DNA from: Forficula auricularia
Lineage: Eukaryota; Arthropoda; Insecta; Dermaptera; Forficulidae
Direction: 5' to 3'
Length of the DNA stretch: 64,000 nucleotides
NCBI GenBank assembly: GCA_024734495.1
Contig: JALMQS010000225.1
Span: forward strand, 14,480,096 to 14,544,095
Positions 39,301 to 47,904 of this stretch are shown piece by piece. The position numbers and the translations under genes are program-made. Under the pieces are notes generated by a model. It was not told the DNA's origin. It did not search any database and was given only the letters and a program-made list of their open reading frames with translations. The first letter of the stretch is position 1. Each line of letters starts with the position of its first letter.

Positions 39301-41954
39301 TTTATGTTTTATAAAACATATGTGTAAGCTATTTATTTATTTTTATAAAGTATAGATGAGAAGCTAGAAGTGCAGTGGTCAGAGAATTCGATTTCAAATC
39401 GAGAGATTACTCGGAATCGAATCTCGCTTAAGGGGGTTCGTGACTGTTTATTATTTTTATAAGAAAATTCTCAAATTTTTGCAATCGAATCATTGATGCA
39501 TTAAATATTTATGGCCGAAATTTGAAGTTGATCGTCTGTCCCATTAGCGAGAAATAAATTATTGAAAATTGTTCTTTTCACATGGAAGTAAATGGACCGA
39601 GCTTTTAAAAGGGCTATAACTTCTATACAAATTATACCATTTTCAACAAATTTATACAAATCAATAATTCAACTTTTATGAATCGAATGATACATTTTTC
39701 AATAGATTTGACAGTCTAGTTAATTAGTTATTCACAAATGTAAAAAATAAAAAGTTATTTCCAGCCAACAGAATATAACAAGAACACTAGTGTAGAATTC
39801 CAACTCTATTTGTTGAAATCGTTTTTGTGTTAAATAAATGTTTTTATAATGATAAAAAATTGTATCTCAATATTTTTTTATTAATATTATCAAAACAAAG
39901 ATTTTTATTCAAAATTAACCTCATTATTAACAATTTTTATTATAAAAATTTAGTAGGCAAGTTGTCCGTCTGCAGAAACACAAAAGATTTTTTCGAAGAT
40001 CAACCAGATAGATAAACAGTCCCGAATCTCCTTAAATCAGAACAATTCTACATCTCTGATAAAAATGCAAGGCATGCAATGAAATAGGAGCATACAATGG
40101 GAAACCACAAATTTACTGATTCCATTGTTGACTGATACTTTTAATAAAAAAAAATTGAAAAATTGTGAGAGAACTCAACACGTCAAGGGTCGACAGGCGA
40201 GCTAAACTTCACGACCATATAGAAATGTATCATAAAATAAGGTGAATTCGAGTTGTTATAGATAATTTTTATTACATGTTATAAGGGTTCTATTACCTAT
40301 ATGGGAATTTAACCCAAGTGCCAAGAAAGCAATCCAGACCAAAGGGGTGAAACCAATCAATACGTGTATCACTTATAAAAAATTTTCATGCAAAGATTTT
40401 TAAAGGGAAGTTTTAACATTTGAGTAAACTTTTTTTAAGCGTGATGAATAAAATTTGTCGAATTGGTTCTACCTCTAAGGACAGCTAATTGACCTGAATT
40501 GCTTTTTAACACTTGGGTTCAATTCTCAGTGAATACAACCTTTCTTACATGTTTTAAGGAATTTGGTGTTGGTACTTGGTGAAACATTTTTTAAAATTAT
40601 TGGATAAAAAATACTTGGTAGGTTTCACATTTAAGGAGTTGTTGGCTTATGGCAGGTAGAGAGAAACCATAAATGACTATTACATCGTTCCAACTTGATC
40701 AGAATTCTTCTATAAAACACTATTAATTTTGCTTGACTGTGAAACCTACCAAGTATTTTTTTTATCCAATAATTTTTCTTACATGTAATAAAAATTATCC
40801 ATAACAACTTGAATCCAATAAATGACACCTTATATGTAAAATTCCAATTTAATATATTTTTTTAATTATACGGTACTGTTAAGAAAGTCTCTCTTCCCCT
40901 TAAAAATTGTTCAGAATTTTATGTAGTCTATTAATATCAAAAGAAAAATAATTTAATTCAACTCGTTACGAGTTATCCAGGCCCAAAGGAAAATTAATGA
41001 AAATAACTTTTCTCCACTTTTTCAGAGAATTCTAAACATAATAATAAGCAAAATAATAATATACATATATATATATATTCATCTAGATTAATTTGTAACA
41101 ACGCTTAGAGAAATTTCTCTAAAAAAATTACCCTCTTGCCTAGAATCGAACCGACGAACTCTTGAACTATGGTCATCAGCTCTAACCACTAGACCAATGT
41201 CAGATTAATATTTATATCTTGATTTCTTTTACTAAAACTATATATTTTTGATTTAGACTTTGTGTCTAGATAATATTGTATTCATTTGAACTCGAATGAA
41301 AATGAAAAAACACCAATAGATTTTAAATTAAGAAACATTAAATATATATTAATTAACGAGGCAAATTTGAAATATAATTCTCAGCTCTGATTTTAAACTG
41401 ATGGCTCCAATCGATTTTCATTAACCAGGCAAATTTGAAATATATATATTCGAATTTTGAAATGAAAGACTCCAATTCTTTTTAAATTAAGAAACATTAA
41501 ATATATTGATAATTGTTCCTCCCCCCCCCCCTCGCCACTCAAAAATTAAAGATGCGAAACTTTTAAGAGACGATGTATTTTCGGTAGTTTACGGGTATAC
41601 ATTTGAAGTGTGGTTTTTTAAGAGGAATAAAATTTTTGGACCGAGACGCTGCCCGCCAGGGCACCAGCCCGGAGGGCCGAGCTTCGAGGGCGTGCCAAAG
41701 GCACGCACGAAAAGCTCGTAAATAATAATGAAACGAATTTCATAGGAATAAATAAATATCAAATCTACTGGAGAGAAAATGCTTCTCTTAGGGTCGGTTA
41801 TAAACAACAACTAGTGTTTAATTTCAAGTATTTTTGTTTTCTAAAATCAAATAATTAAATTGAATTTACCTGTTAGGCATCTTGGAGTTGCCAAGGGTCT
41901 AGAAGTCGTAGGCATATTTGGTATCGACAAACTCGTCTTCTCAAATTCTCGCAT
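24275..41954 (-). CDS. Sugar-type gustatory receptor (Gr5a/Gr64-like), complete gene, copy 2
   Basis: Seven-transmembrane ligand-gated channel of the insect gustatory receptor family, sugar-receptor clade; by family knowledge it acts in the dendrite membrane of taste neurons. The model is complement(join(24275..24373, 24445..24534, 24654..24816, 27078..27235, 28271..28554, 30915..31100, 31158..31276, 39044..39221, 41870..41954)). It totals 1362 nt, giving 453 residues and a TAA stop, the usual family length, with all phases compatible. Family marks in order: FIAQCFSMMPVQGF near residue 65, FKWLSFRVAYS, RWPALVHRWETVE, VEHLLS, FSWNFLDLF, the INDQSKIP region, VPPDDFSKE, TGMGFFTITRN, and the C-terminal TYEIVIVQL, the Gr signature position. 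Oddities: one GC donor (30914), an acceptor at 39222 shifted relative to copy 1, and a 7.8 kb intron full of repeats. The first exon assignment is the least certain part. No disabling stop is seen under this model. Confidence 0.88.
24445..24534 (-). CDS. Gr copy 2, exon 8
   Basis: 90 nt, acceptor TTCTTCCAG|GTT, donor ACG|GTAATT. Encodes 30 residues with DQVAITGMGFFTITRNI, the sugar receptor ALTG.GFF.ITR motif. Confidence 0.93.
24654..24816 (-). CDS. Gr copy 2, exon 7
   Basis: 163 nt, acceptor TTTTTCAG|ACC, donor GAA|GTAAGC. Encodes PFGSLFTTVYFYWSFLYLIM, then RTSLVSFFCARINDQSKIP and VPPDDFSKE, the conserved region before the last membrane segment. Confidence 0.92.
24869..25425 (+). mobile_element. 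tRNA-headed SINE or chimeric LINE fragment
   Basis: The head GGTCGGTAGCGCAATCGGTT (box A-like) and CAGTTCGATCC (box B) are tRNA-like. The body includes YLGTFNINTLIRPGK, similar to the start of RTE-type endonucleases, and it ends in (AAT)n at 25388-25412. It sits in the intron 50 bp from the acceptor of Gr exon 24654-24816. Class uncertain: a SINE with a LINE-derived body, or a chimera. Confidence 0.5.
25790..26290. repeat. ~500-bp palindrome of ~115-bp tandem units
   Basis: Centre TCAAGCTTGAGTTGTTTAC near 26025. Each arm has two or more units with CGATTCTTATCTAATACTAG. Half of the same structure recurs at 36700-37130 as direct tandem units. In the Gr copy 2 intron between exons 24654 and 27078. 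Confidence 0.75.
26880..27076. other. Unclassified insert beside a Gr donor site
   Basis: Slightly higher GC than the neighbours, starting from a GC-rich hairpin CGCCCGGAAGGCAGGCGAAG at 26846 and including GGCAAGCCTACACTCGCTGG. Possible transposon fragment; it abuts the donor of exon 27078-27235. Confidence 0.3.
27078..27235 (-). CDS. Gr copy 2, exon 6
   Basis: 158 nt, acceptor TTTTTCAAG|GCG, donor CAC|GTAAGT. Encodes ANIPDIVWQRFRMDYNTLTR, then a membrane segment ending FFICLQLFNSI, matching the position before the last loop in sugar receptors. Confidence 0.9.
28271..28554 (-). CDS. Gr copy 2, exon 5
   Basis: 284 nt, acceptor TTTGTTTCAG|TGG, donor AAA|GTGAGT. Begins VEHLLSNLQTVYRAYRC after joining, spans two membrane segments and contains TFSWNFLDLFLILITFSLAE, a strong sugar receptor block. 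Same length as copy 1 exon 141-424. Confidence 0.95.
28660..29284. mobile_element. ~600-bp MITE with TTAA ends, copy 2
   Basis: Ends TTAAGGGGGTTCGGGAATGT and CTGTCCCGAACTCCCTTAA. Inserted in the Gr copy 2 intron between the exons at 28271-28554 and 30915-31100. Confidence 0.82.
30915..31100 (-). CDS. Gr copy 2, exon 4
   Basis: 186 nt, acceptor TTTTGCAG|CTGG. Encodes a membrane segment, then YTPRWPALVHRWETVEREL, the sugar receptor W..V/L..W..VE motif. Alignment with copy 1 and the phase of the next exon place the 3' end at 30915, giving a GC donor (G|GCAAAC) where copy 1 has GTAATT. Confidence 0.88.
31158..31276 (-). CDS. Gr copy 2, exon 3
   Basis: 119 nt, with acceptor TTTGCAG|GTTC and donor T|GTACGT. 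Encodes FKWLSFRVAYSICVILCAFS and the rest of a membrane segment. Copy 1 has the same exon length (3103-3221). Confidence 0.92.
31335..32450. repeat. 1.1-kb imperfect palindrome
   Basis: TAGTCCAGTCAAATTATGCT at the left pairs with ACACAATTTGACTGGACTAA at the right; arms continue inward with AAACGTGTTCCTTCATGG-type blocks. A related sequence is at 27600-28090 and 46776-47746. No coding sequence. Lies in the long Gr copy 2 intron. Confidence 0.75.
33446..35267 (+). mobile_element. Pogo-like element with decayed C-terminal zinc finger
   Basis: Imperfect inverted ends: TTAAGGGAGGGTAGGTTAAT at the left, and at the right the inverse of TAAGAGAAGGTGGGGGAATT, each followed by GRGAAC. Near the left end (33572) MQTYVRR resembles a pogo-type N-terminus. 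At 34861-35000 a frame reads IMCYEKYQSPLKEDWIQCAL and WAHEQCTSGETSRGYVCDM, the Cys/His finger at the C-terminus of many insect pogo transposases, but with stops where two cysteines belong. It contains a 16-bp C run at 34043-34058. Lies in the long Gr copy 2 intron. Confidence 0.6.
36003..36532. mobile_element. MITE, second copy of the ACTTTATCCAATG family
   Basis: Begins ACTTTATCCAATGCGAAGCA and matches the reverse complement of 17355-17890 through the AAGCGCGACTTCAAAG block. The far terminus is decayed. Lies in the long intron of Gr copy 2. Confidence 0.7.
36700..37130 (+). repeat. Tandem repeat of ~115-bp units
   Basis: Three to four units with GATTGATTCTCATCTAATAC and GGTAACCATTGCTGAAGACA. 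They stop at CTCAAGCTTGAGTTG, the palindrome centre of 25790-26290. Confidence 0.75.
37600..38045 (-). mobile_element. Second, decayed copy of the jockey-like LINE 3' end
   Basis: Matches 1690-2010 and then 2037-2310 in the same order (CCATGGTAGTATCTATAAAA on the plus strand), but without an open frame. In the long intron of Gr copy 2, antisense plus-strand reading. Confidence 0.65.
38608..38645 (+). ncRNA. Degenerate hammerhead, Penelope-type
   Basis: CUGAAGG, stem II GGAGA/UCUCC, GAAACGAUCGG. The core has a deletion and an extra base. Centre of the inverted repeat 38465-38720, whose other arm keeps CGACGTTTCGGAG. Confidence 0.45.
39044..39221 (-). CDS. Gr copy 2, exon 2 (first membrane-proximal motif)
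   Basis: Encodes SFFRSMRRVIFIAQCFSMMP, the conserved N-terminal sugar receptor block, and ends CTCAG|GTATGT. The acceptor homologous to copy 1 (exon start 39277) would put a stop in frame, because this exon is 2 bp longer overall than copy 1 (234 versus 232 nt). The alternative acceptor TCGACAG at 39222 restores the frame from exon 1. Its pyrimidine tract is poor. Confidence 0.75.
39428..40035. mobile_element. ~600-bp MITE with TTAA ends, copy 3
   Basis: Ends TTAAGGGGGTTCGTGACTGT and GTCCCGAATCTCCTTAA. Lies in the first intron of Gr copy 2, about 200 bp from exon 39044-39221. Confidence 0.82.
41125..41205 (-). mobile_element. tRNA-like SINE fragment
   Basis: Minus strand: TTGGTCTAGTGGTTAGAGC (box A) and CGGTTCGATTCTAGGC (box B) with tRNA spacing. 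The arms do not fold as a good tRNA and no acceptor stem pairs, so I treat it as SINE or tRNA pseudogene. Confidence 0.45.
41870..41954 (-). CDS. Gr copy 2, exon 1 (start codon)
   Basis: The ATG at 41952-41954 opens 28 codons (MREFEKTSLSIPNMP...), ending ACAG|GTAAAT, a good donor with one base left over. Joined to the next exon it makes GAA and keeps frame. There is no homologue to check it against, so the assignment rests on phase, donor quality and the 454-codon total. Confidence 0.6.
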
Positions 41955-43745
41955 TGTAAAGACTGTTGTAATAACTGTTGTTGTTTTTATTATTATTATT
42001 TCTGTCTTGGGATCAATAATAATAAGCCCTTTCTCTGTCTGTTGATTTGTTTACCCTAGCGGATAAATGTCAATTAGGCTGAATTCGAAATGTTCTTAAT
42101 TCATGCTTGAGTCATTAAAAGCTCTTTCAATTGCTCTGTAATACAGAGTGTTAAGTTCTTATTATACTAAAATAGATAAATATCTGTCTCAGAGCAAGAT
42201 AATCTTTTGTTTGTTAATCACCTCCCTTGAAGAATATCAAATCAATCATCTCTGTATTTGTTCGTATTGATTTAATTACAAGAAATATAGGTGGGAAAAT
42301 AACAAAAACATTCTATTTGACATTTTGATTTGAGATGGGTAAAAAAAATATGTTTTGATCATTAGAAGGTGCCTTACTAATATTTTTATAGGAATAAAAT
42401 AAATACAGAAAAAGTATCTCCTTAAATAGCTCAATTGAATGAAAGCAGAATGTAATTATTAAGTTGCATGGTAATTGTAAATTATTTATTGAGAGATTGG
42501 AGGGAGGAGATGAGGCATGACCAATCGACTTGATTGGGGGAATAATGGAATTGAAATAATTATCGGAAAAGAGGTTTTTTTATCTAATTAGACTAAAGAT
42601 GAACAAGGACACTCGATGGTGGAGAAGTAATCTCCGGAATCGAAGCAAAAATACAATGTATACATTAATTAATGTAAAATAATTGGTGTAAATTATTTAT
42701 TGTATTAACTAGCCGTAAGAAATATGTGAATGCATTCATTCAGAGACATTTGTTAATTAGAGTCCGTGTGTATTTCATTATTCTTAATTACAAATTGAAT
42801 AAATAATATTTCGCCAATTAGAGTATAAAAACTACGTTTCGATATCCTAAAAACATTTTGAATTAATTGCTTCTAAACATTTTAAGACAGCTCATAGATT
42901 TTGAATAAGACTATACTCCGTAGTGGGTTTTAAAATAATAATGCCCTTGATGAAGGCCACACATTTGATTTCGAAAATACCAAAATTCTGCACTTTGAAA
43001 ATAATATATGGAAAAGGCAGATTTTGGAATCTATGTATATTTTTGTAAATAAGACTGTTCATTTCAAAAGAGATTTTAATTACACTATTTTATCATATCG
43101 TAACATACTAATTGAAGATTAATTTGACTAACTTGATTAATAGATAATTAAATAAATATTATGTCTATGTATATCTATGTGTAATTTGTCTTAATGAACC
43201 AATTAATGAATGATAATTATCTTATATTTAATTGTAACTTAAAATTCTCTCTCACTTTGCTCTCTTATTTTAACCCCTTCATAAATTAATACAATTACAG
43301 CTATAAAGAATTCCTAAAATAAATTTTAATAAATTTTGTTTGTCATGAACTACTTAGTGGGTTTGAAAATTAAAAAAATCACGTTAGCGTCGTCGCGCAA
43401 GCCGATTATAATGACTATAGATATAATATGTATATATGTAGATAGATGGATAGATAATAGATGCGCTCCAAAAAAAAGCAAAATAGAATTCAAATTGACG
43501 ATTTATCATCTTGATTGATTGATTTATGTTTATCGAATTCTTAGACATTTTACAATTGAAGGACTTTTGTAATAACATGACAATCCAAATAATTTTTAAT
43601 AACACATTTTTCTTGTAAAAATTTACTTTATTTTTTTACTATTTATCCAACTGTAGCTGTTATATCAATCTAAAATAAGCAAACATTAAAAATAGTTGTT
43701 ACCAAAAATGTGTATTATTTAATCTTATAATTTTTTTTTTTTAAA
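41955..43745. other. Repeat-poor region upstream of Gr copy 2
   Basis: Unlike its surroundings I see no fold-back or transposon here. The first ~100 bases upstream of the ATG are rich in AATAAT and CAACAACA on the minus strand, plausible 5' UTR. A promoter and enhancers of the receptor would be expected here by position; no specific site was identified. Confidence 0.4.
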
Positions 43746-43844
43746 CTTAAAAGTCTCTTAAGGTAATAATCAAAAATTGGGTAAAAATTACGAGGTCGGT
43801 TTCACAAAAAAATGAAATAAAACTAAAATGAGTTTAGAATTTAA

Positions 43845-43970
43845 TATATTTCGGGTTGTCAACCCATCATACCTGTTTCCAAAAAAATTATTTGTAAACA
43901 TTTTTCTAATTTATATTCAGTTTTCTCTGGCTCCAGGTGATCGGATGACAACCCGAAAATATATCGAATT
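43845..43970. ncRNA. Pair of broken family C hammerheads in a fold-back
   Basis: Left (minus) retains stem II and GAAAUAU but lost the CUGAAGA end. Right (plus) retains AACCCGAAAATATATC but has GAUCGGA for the conserved heptamer. The flanks are inverted and end in GTTTCACCTAGAACCAACACC. Confidence 0.45.
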
Positions 43971-44074
43971 CTAAGCTCATTTTTGTTTTATTTCATTTTT
44001 TTGTAAAACCCACCTCTCAATTTTATAAAAATGTTTCACCTAGAACCAACACCTATCTTCTTAAAAGTCCCTTA

Positions 44075-44181
44075 AGGTGCTATTTCGCTGCGACTGCCCA
44101 GCGAAATATACGATATATTCCCCTGTTTTATGTCGACTGTCGACCGCAAGGGCGGGGTGTCGCAACGAAATAGCACCTTTT
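44075..44181. mobile_element. ~105-bp MITE with GC-rich centre
   Basis: Inverted ends AAGGTGCTATTTCG and CGAAATAGCACCTT enclose a GC-rich centre (GTCGACTGTCGACCGCAAGG), in marked contrast to the AT-rich surroundings. Confidence 0.65.
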
Positions 44182-44871
44182 CGTTTTGCTGCTTATCATG
44201 TTATTGCAATATTAAGTCCTTGAATTATAAAAATTCAAATTGCCGATCGTAGCAGACTTAAATTTCTATAGATATCACGAGAGATTGCGTCTACTAAATC
44301 CGCGTTGTTTTGGATAATTTTCATTTCATGATAGAAGAATTGTGTTCATCCTATTGAGAATCCTACTAAAATAAGCTATTTGGGCTATTGACTACCCTTT
44401 GAAGGGAACCCATATATATATAACATATCCACGCTAAATATTTCACTCAACGATTTAATCTTCATTTGTACGAATTAGCGGCCGTCTCCATTTTTTCTAT
44501 AGGGCTTAAAAAGCACCCCATACAATGCTCTGACAGACGGACAGACAATCCGAGATTATATTAAGTGCTAAACCCCTGTAACCAATTAGTAAAACCCAAG
44601 ATTTGTTAACCACATTGTTATACATATATACAAGACCCGGTTTGAATAATTATAATATTTTAAACAACAACCATTTATTATTTTATTTATTTTTGCCTTC
44701 AAAGGGCAAAGTGAACATTACCGATTTTTCCAACTCCAGTACAACCCTGGAGGGGAGCAGAAATGACCAGACCAGGAGTACCTATTTGTATTTGGTGTCA
44801 TTTGTGTATTTTGTATTATTTTGTATTATGGCAAATATTTTCGAATAAACTTTTTGTTAATTAATTTATAT

Positions 44872-45024
44872 CGATGGGTGAACCGCGACCTAATTCGTGT
44901 ACACCTACTTCCACTTCCGCTTTCATTTCAAGTAGAAGACAATAGATGAAGGGGCATTATCTAATGAATTCCAAAATAATTCCAAAAGATGTGTACACCT
45001 AATTCCAATCGTGGTTCACCCCTC
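44872..45024. mobile_element. 153-bp MITE, hAT-like, copy 2
   Basis: Inverted ends CGATGGGTGAACCGCGA and TCGTGGTTCACCCCTCG. Perfect 8-bp duplication ATTTATAT at 44864-44871 and 45025-45032. Confidence 0.85.
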
Positions 45025-45382
45025 GATTTATATACCATATACTTATTCAAAATTCTAGTACCTATACTTTTTTTCCCCAAGGGCGCGGTTATAGAATCTC
45101 GCACCGGGCTCATAAAAGGCTGGTTAGTTACGGCACTTATTATATCGACCCTAATTGTAATTACATAGACTCAGTGAATACTGAATGTGCTATTTATTAT
45201 AGAATAGACTCATTGTCACGAATTTATTGATATAGTATTGTAATAAATTGAAGATAATAAATCAGTTGTTTTTTCTTCTTTAAAAATATATTATATTATA
45301 CAACTCAATTAATTAAATAATTAAGTAATGGAGAGGATTCAGCCAATGGGTAGCCTCTGCTGAATAAAAAACTCCCAATTAT

Positions 45383-45428
45383 AGAAAACGTTTCGGCTTT
45401 AATTAAATAATGCCATCATCAGTTACTA
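45383..45428 (-). ncRNA. Hammerhead-like motif, Penelope-type
   Basis: Minus strand: CUGAUGA, stem II GGC/GCC with a 14-nt AT loop, GAAACGUU. Stem I forms UAG-AA/UU-CUA with one bulge. Lies between inverted arms 45311-45390 and 45595-45665. Confidence 0.62.
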
Positions 45429-46194
45429 AGAGCTGAAAAAAGCGATAGAGCACACATGTAAAATTACAATAAAAATTTTTACAAAAAAATCCAAACTTGT
45501 TAATTACAAAATTATATCTTACAGTATTAGCGACACAATTAATTTTATAAATAAATTGTCCGCAGGCAGAGTTGTTGTGGATTTTATCATAATATATACA
45601 TATATAATTGGGAGTTTTTTATTCAGCAGAGGCTACCTGAATCCATCTCCATTACTTAATTATATACATATACAGCCATCAAATTGTATCAATCAATTAA
45701 TTAAATATGACATCAAAACAGGATAGTTACGAGGGGGTATTGAAATATCGTTGGATCGGAACAAGAAAGAAAATAAGAAAACTGATGACAATATGGTACT
45801 ATAGGGTGCCGGTTTACTTTCAAACGGAACCCTAAAAAGCAGTTAAATTTTTCAAAGTATACTAATGGATAGGCTTACCATACATCTTGGTTTAACCGGG
45901 TCTGACACGGTGTTTGTCATTTTGTCCCGGTTATTGGAATAAAACTAAAAAGAATTCAAAAAGTGCAGCCTTGGACAATGGCAATTGGGCAACAAGAAAA
46001 CTTTGATTTTGAGCTAAATTGTAGTTAAATTTTCGACTCAATTAATTTTAAAATTGAAGGAGACAATAAAAGAGTGTGTCTTCTACTGGAATTATAAATT
46101 TTATTTATTTATAACATAAATTAATTAAGTGGATATTGATGAGGCAGTCCAAAAAAAAAAAAAAGAAGATAATTTACACTATCTTTTTATTCAT

Positions 46195-46238
46195 AAAACC
46201 GACGTTTCGGAGGCTATTCCCTCCTTCTTCAGGGTTTT
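46195..46238 (-). ncRNA. Hammerhead ribozyme, Penelope-type, best example
   Basis: Minus strand, in order: AAAACC (stem I), CUGAAGA, a hairpin GGAGG/CCUCC with loop GAAUAG (stem II), GAAACGUC (palindromic ACGU as stem III, cleavage after GUC), then GGUUUU pairing with AAAACC. Every core position matches the hammerhead consensus. It sits between long inverted arms (about 46118-46370), themselves nested in another hammerhead element. Confidence 0.85.
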
Positions 46239-46428
46239 GAAAAGTCAGTGAAGGAAATCCAATGCGGCATTCTTCAGTGGCAGTAACAATAATATCTTAT
46301 ATTTCATTCTCAGCAGAATTATAATGTAATTTTTGGACTGCCTCATCAATATCCACTTAATTCACTTATCAGTCCGTCTCCAAAAATTACTCCAATCTTA
46401 ATAAATTAATTCCTGTGAATCAATTTTA

Positions 46429-46478
46429 ATAGACTGATGAAGAGGGCAAAGCCCTCGAAACTATAGTCTCGATATAAA
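46429..46478 (+). ncRNA. Hammerhead ribozyme, family A
   Basis: CUGAUGA at 46434, stem II GAGGGC/GCCCUC with AAA loop, GAAAC at 46457, 3-bp stem III ACU-AU-AGU and C17 at 46468. Stem I is short (GA/UC, then mismatches), so monomer activity is uncertain. Followed by AAATAAATAAAATTTATAAT and the CAGAAGACACACTC block common to the family. Confidence 0.72.
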
Positions 46479-46775
46479 TAAATAAAATTTATAATTCCAA
46501 CAGAAGACACACTCTTTTATTGTCTTCTTCAATATATAAAAATTCTGCTACTCTCGGCACAAAAACTTTCAATTTAATTTTAAAATGTTGACGCTAATGA
46601 AAAATATCTTAATGAATCAACAGTTCTGCTACTCTCGGCAAAACAAAATATTTTCAAATATATTTTCCTAAGTCAGAGGCGTAGCCACTTACGGGGGCAT
46701 GGCTCATGGGATGAGTAACGGCAAGGACAAACCTTTTCTTATGACAAACTAACCGTAATTAAATATATTTCATAT

Positions 46776-47746
46776 AGCCCAGTATATATGGTAGAGGATC
46801 CAAAAAGTGGATCAGCTTACATTAATCGGGGGAAAATATTTTTTTCTAGAATCGTTTCGTATGGTGTGGGTATGCCAAATCTAAGTATGGGGGACAACTT
46901 TTGGTGGCCGAAAAGCCCCGAAATTTTTGGACTTTTTCAAGTTTTTCGCTTATAACTTGAAAAGGGTCCATATTTTGTAAATAACCGTCCTATAGTAAAT
47001 TAAAGAGGACACAATTTCGCGTCGATTAAAAAAAATGCAAAAGTATTACGATTTTTTAAGGGGATCCAAAAAACAGCCCCCCGGATCACTTTTAAATATT
47101 CCAAAAACTCGCACTTTTTTCGATTTTTCTCCCTTTTGACTATGAAGGAGCACATTTTCGACAAAGACGACTCTACTTAGAGAAAGTGATGTAGGTTTTA
47201 GGTGAAACATGATATTAATTAATAAAGTAAAGGGTGTGTAGTGAAACTCACACACCCTTTACTTTATTAATTAAAGACGACTCTATACATTTTTAAACTA
47301 GATTAAATTTTCTATATTTGAAATAAAGTTTCATCTTAATTAGATAATGGTAATCCGTGCCGCAATAAGGTTGAAGTTTTGAAAAACAGCAATTTTTTGC
47401 AAAAAATCGCAGTTTTTCGTTCATAAAATGAAAACCACTCATCCTAGAAACATGATTTCTATCTCATTCTGTAGGAGATTTTGTTGACTTGAACCTTTAC
47501 TTGGACCACTTTATTGATAATTTACTATAGGACGGTTATTTACAAATTATGGACTGTTTTCGAGTTATAAGCGAAAAACTAGAAAAAGTCCGAAAATTTC
47601 GAGGTTTTTCTGCCGAGAAAAGTTATCCCCCACACTTTCGAGGTCGCAAACTTAGTTTTGGTATACTTACACCATAGCAAACAATCCTAGAAAAAATATT
47701 TTCCCCGATCTAAATTGAAACCCCCCTATATATACTGGGCTAATAT
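46776..47746. repeat. ~970-bp imperfect palindrome
   Basis: Ends TAGCCCAGTATATAT and ATATATACTGGGCTA. The inner arms share the GGAGCACATTTTCGACAAAG block with 31335-32450. A ~95-bp insert with a GTGAAACATGATATT terminus (about 47180-47275) interrupts the middle and duplicates AAAGACGACTCTA. Confidence 0.75.
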
Positions 47747-47904
47747 GTTGAATCAAGAATTATATTCTTTTTTTAATTTCTTCAAGTACCTACTTATTTG
47801 TTTTAATAAAATAAAAATTTCCACAAAATATTTTGCTTTGAGGATTGCCCCCCCCCCCCCCATGAAAATTTTCTCACTACGCCACTGTCCTAAGTGCTTA
47901 ACTG

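Larger units (their letters stand above)
46054..46572. repeat. Family A fold-back split by a nested Penelope-type fold-back
   Basis: Outer arms carry AAGGAGACAATAAAAGAGTG and its inverse. The inner element (about 46118-46370) has its own arms GTGGATATTGATGAGGCAGT and its inverse around the hammerhead at 46195-46238. Confidence 0.8.

Noticed and set aside
39360..39427. Possible tRNA (GCAGTGGTCAGAGAATTC...GGAATCGAATCTCG)
   Set aside because: Box B-like sequence is present but the acceptor and anticodon arms do not pair; more likely a SINE remnant.
41125..41205. Functional tRNA gene
   Set aside because: Boxes A and B are good but the acceptor stem does not form, so listed only as a SINE-like fragment.
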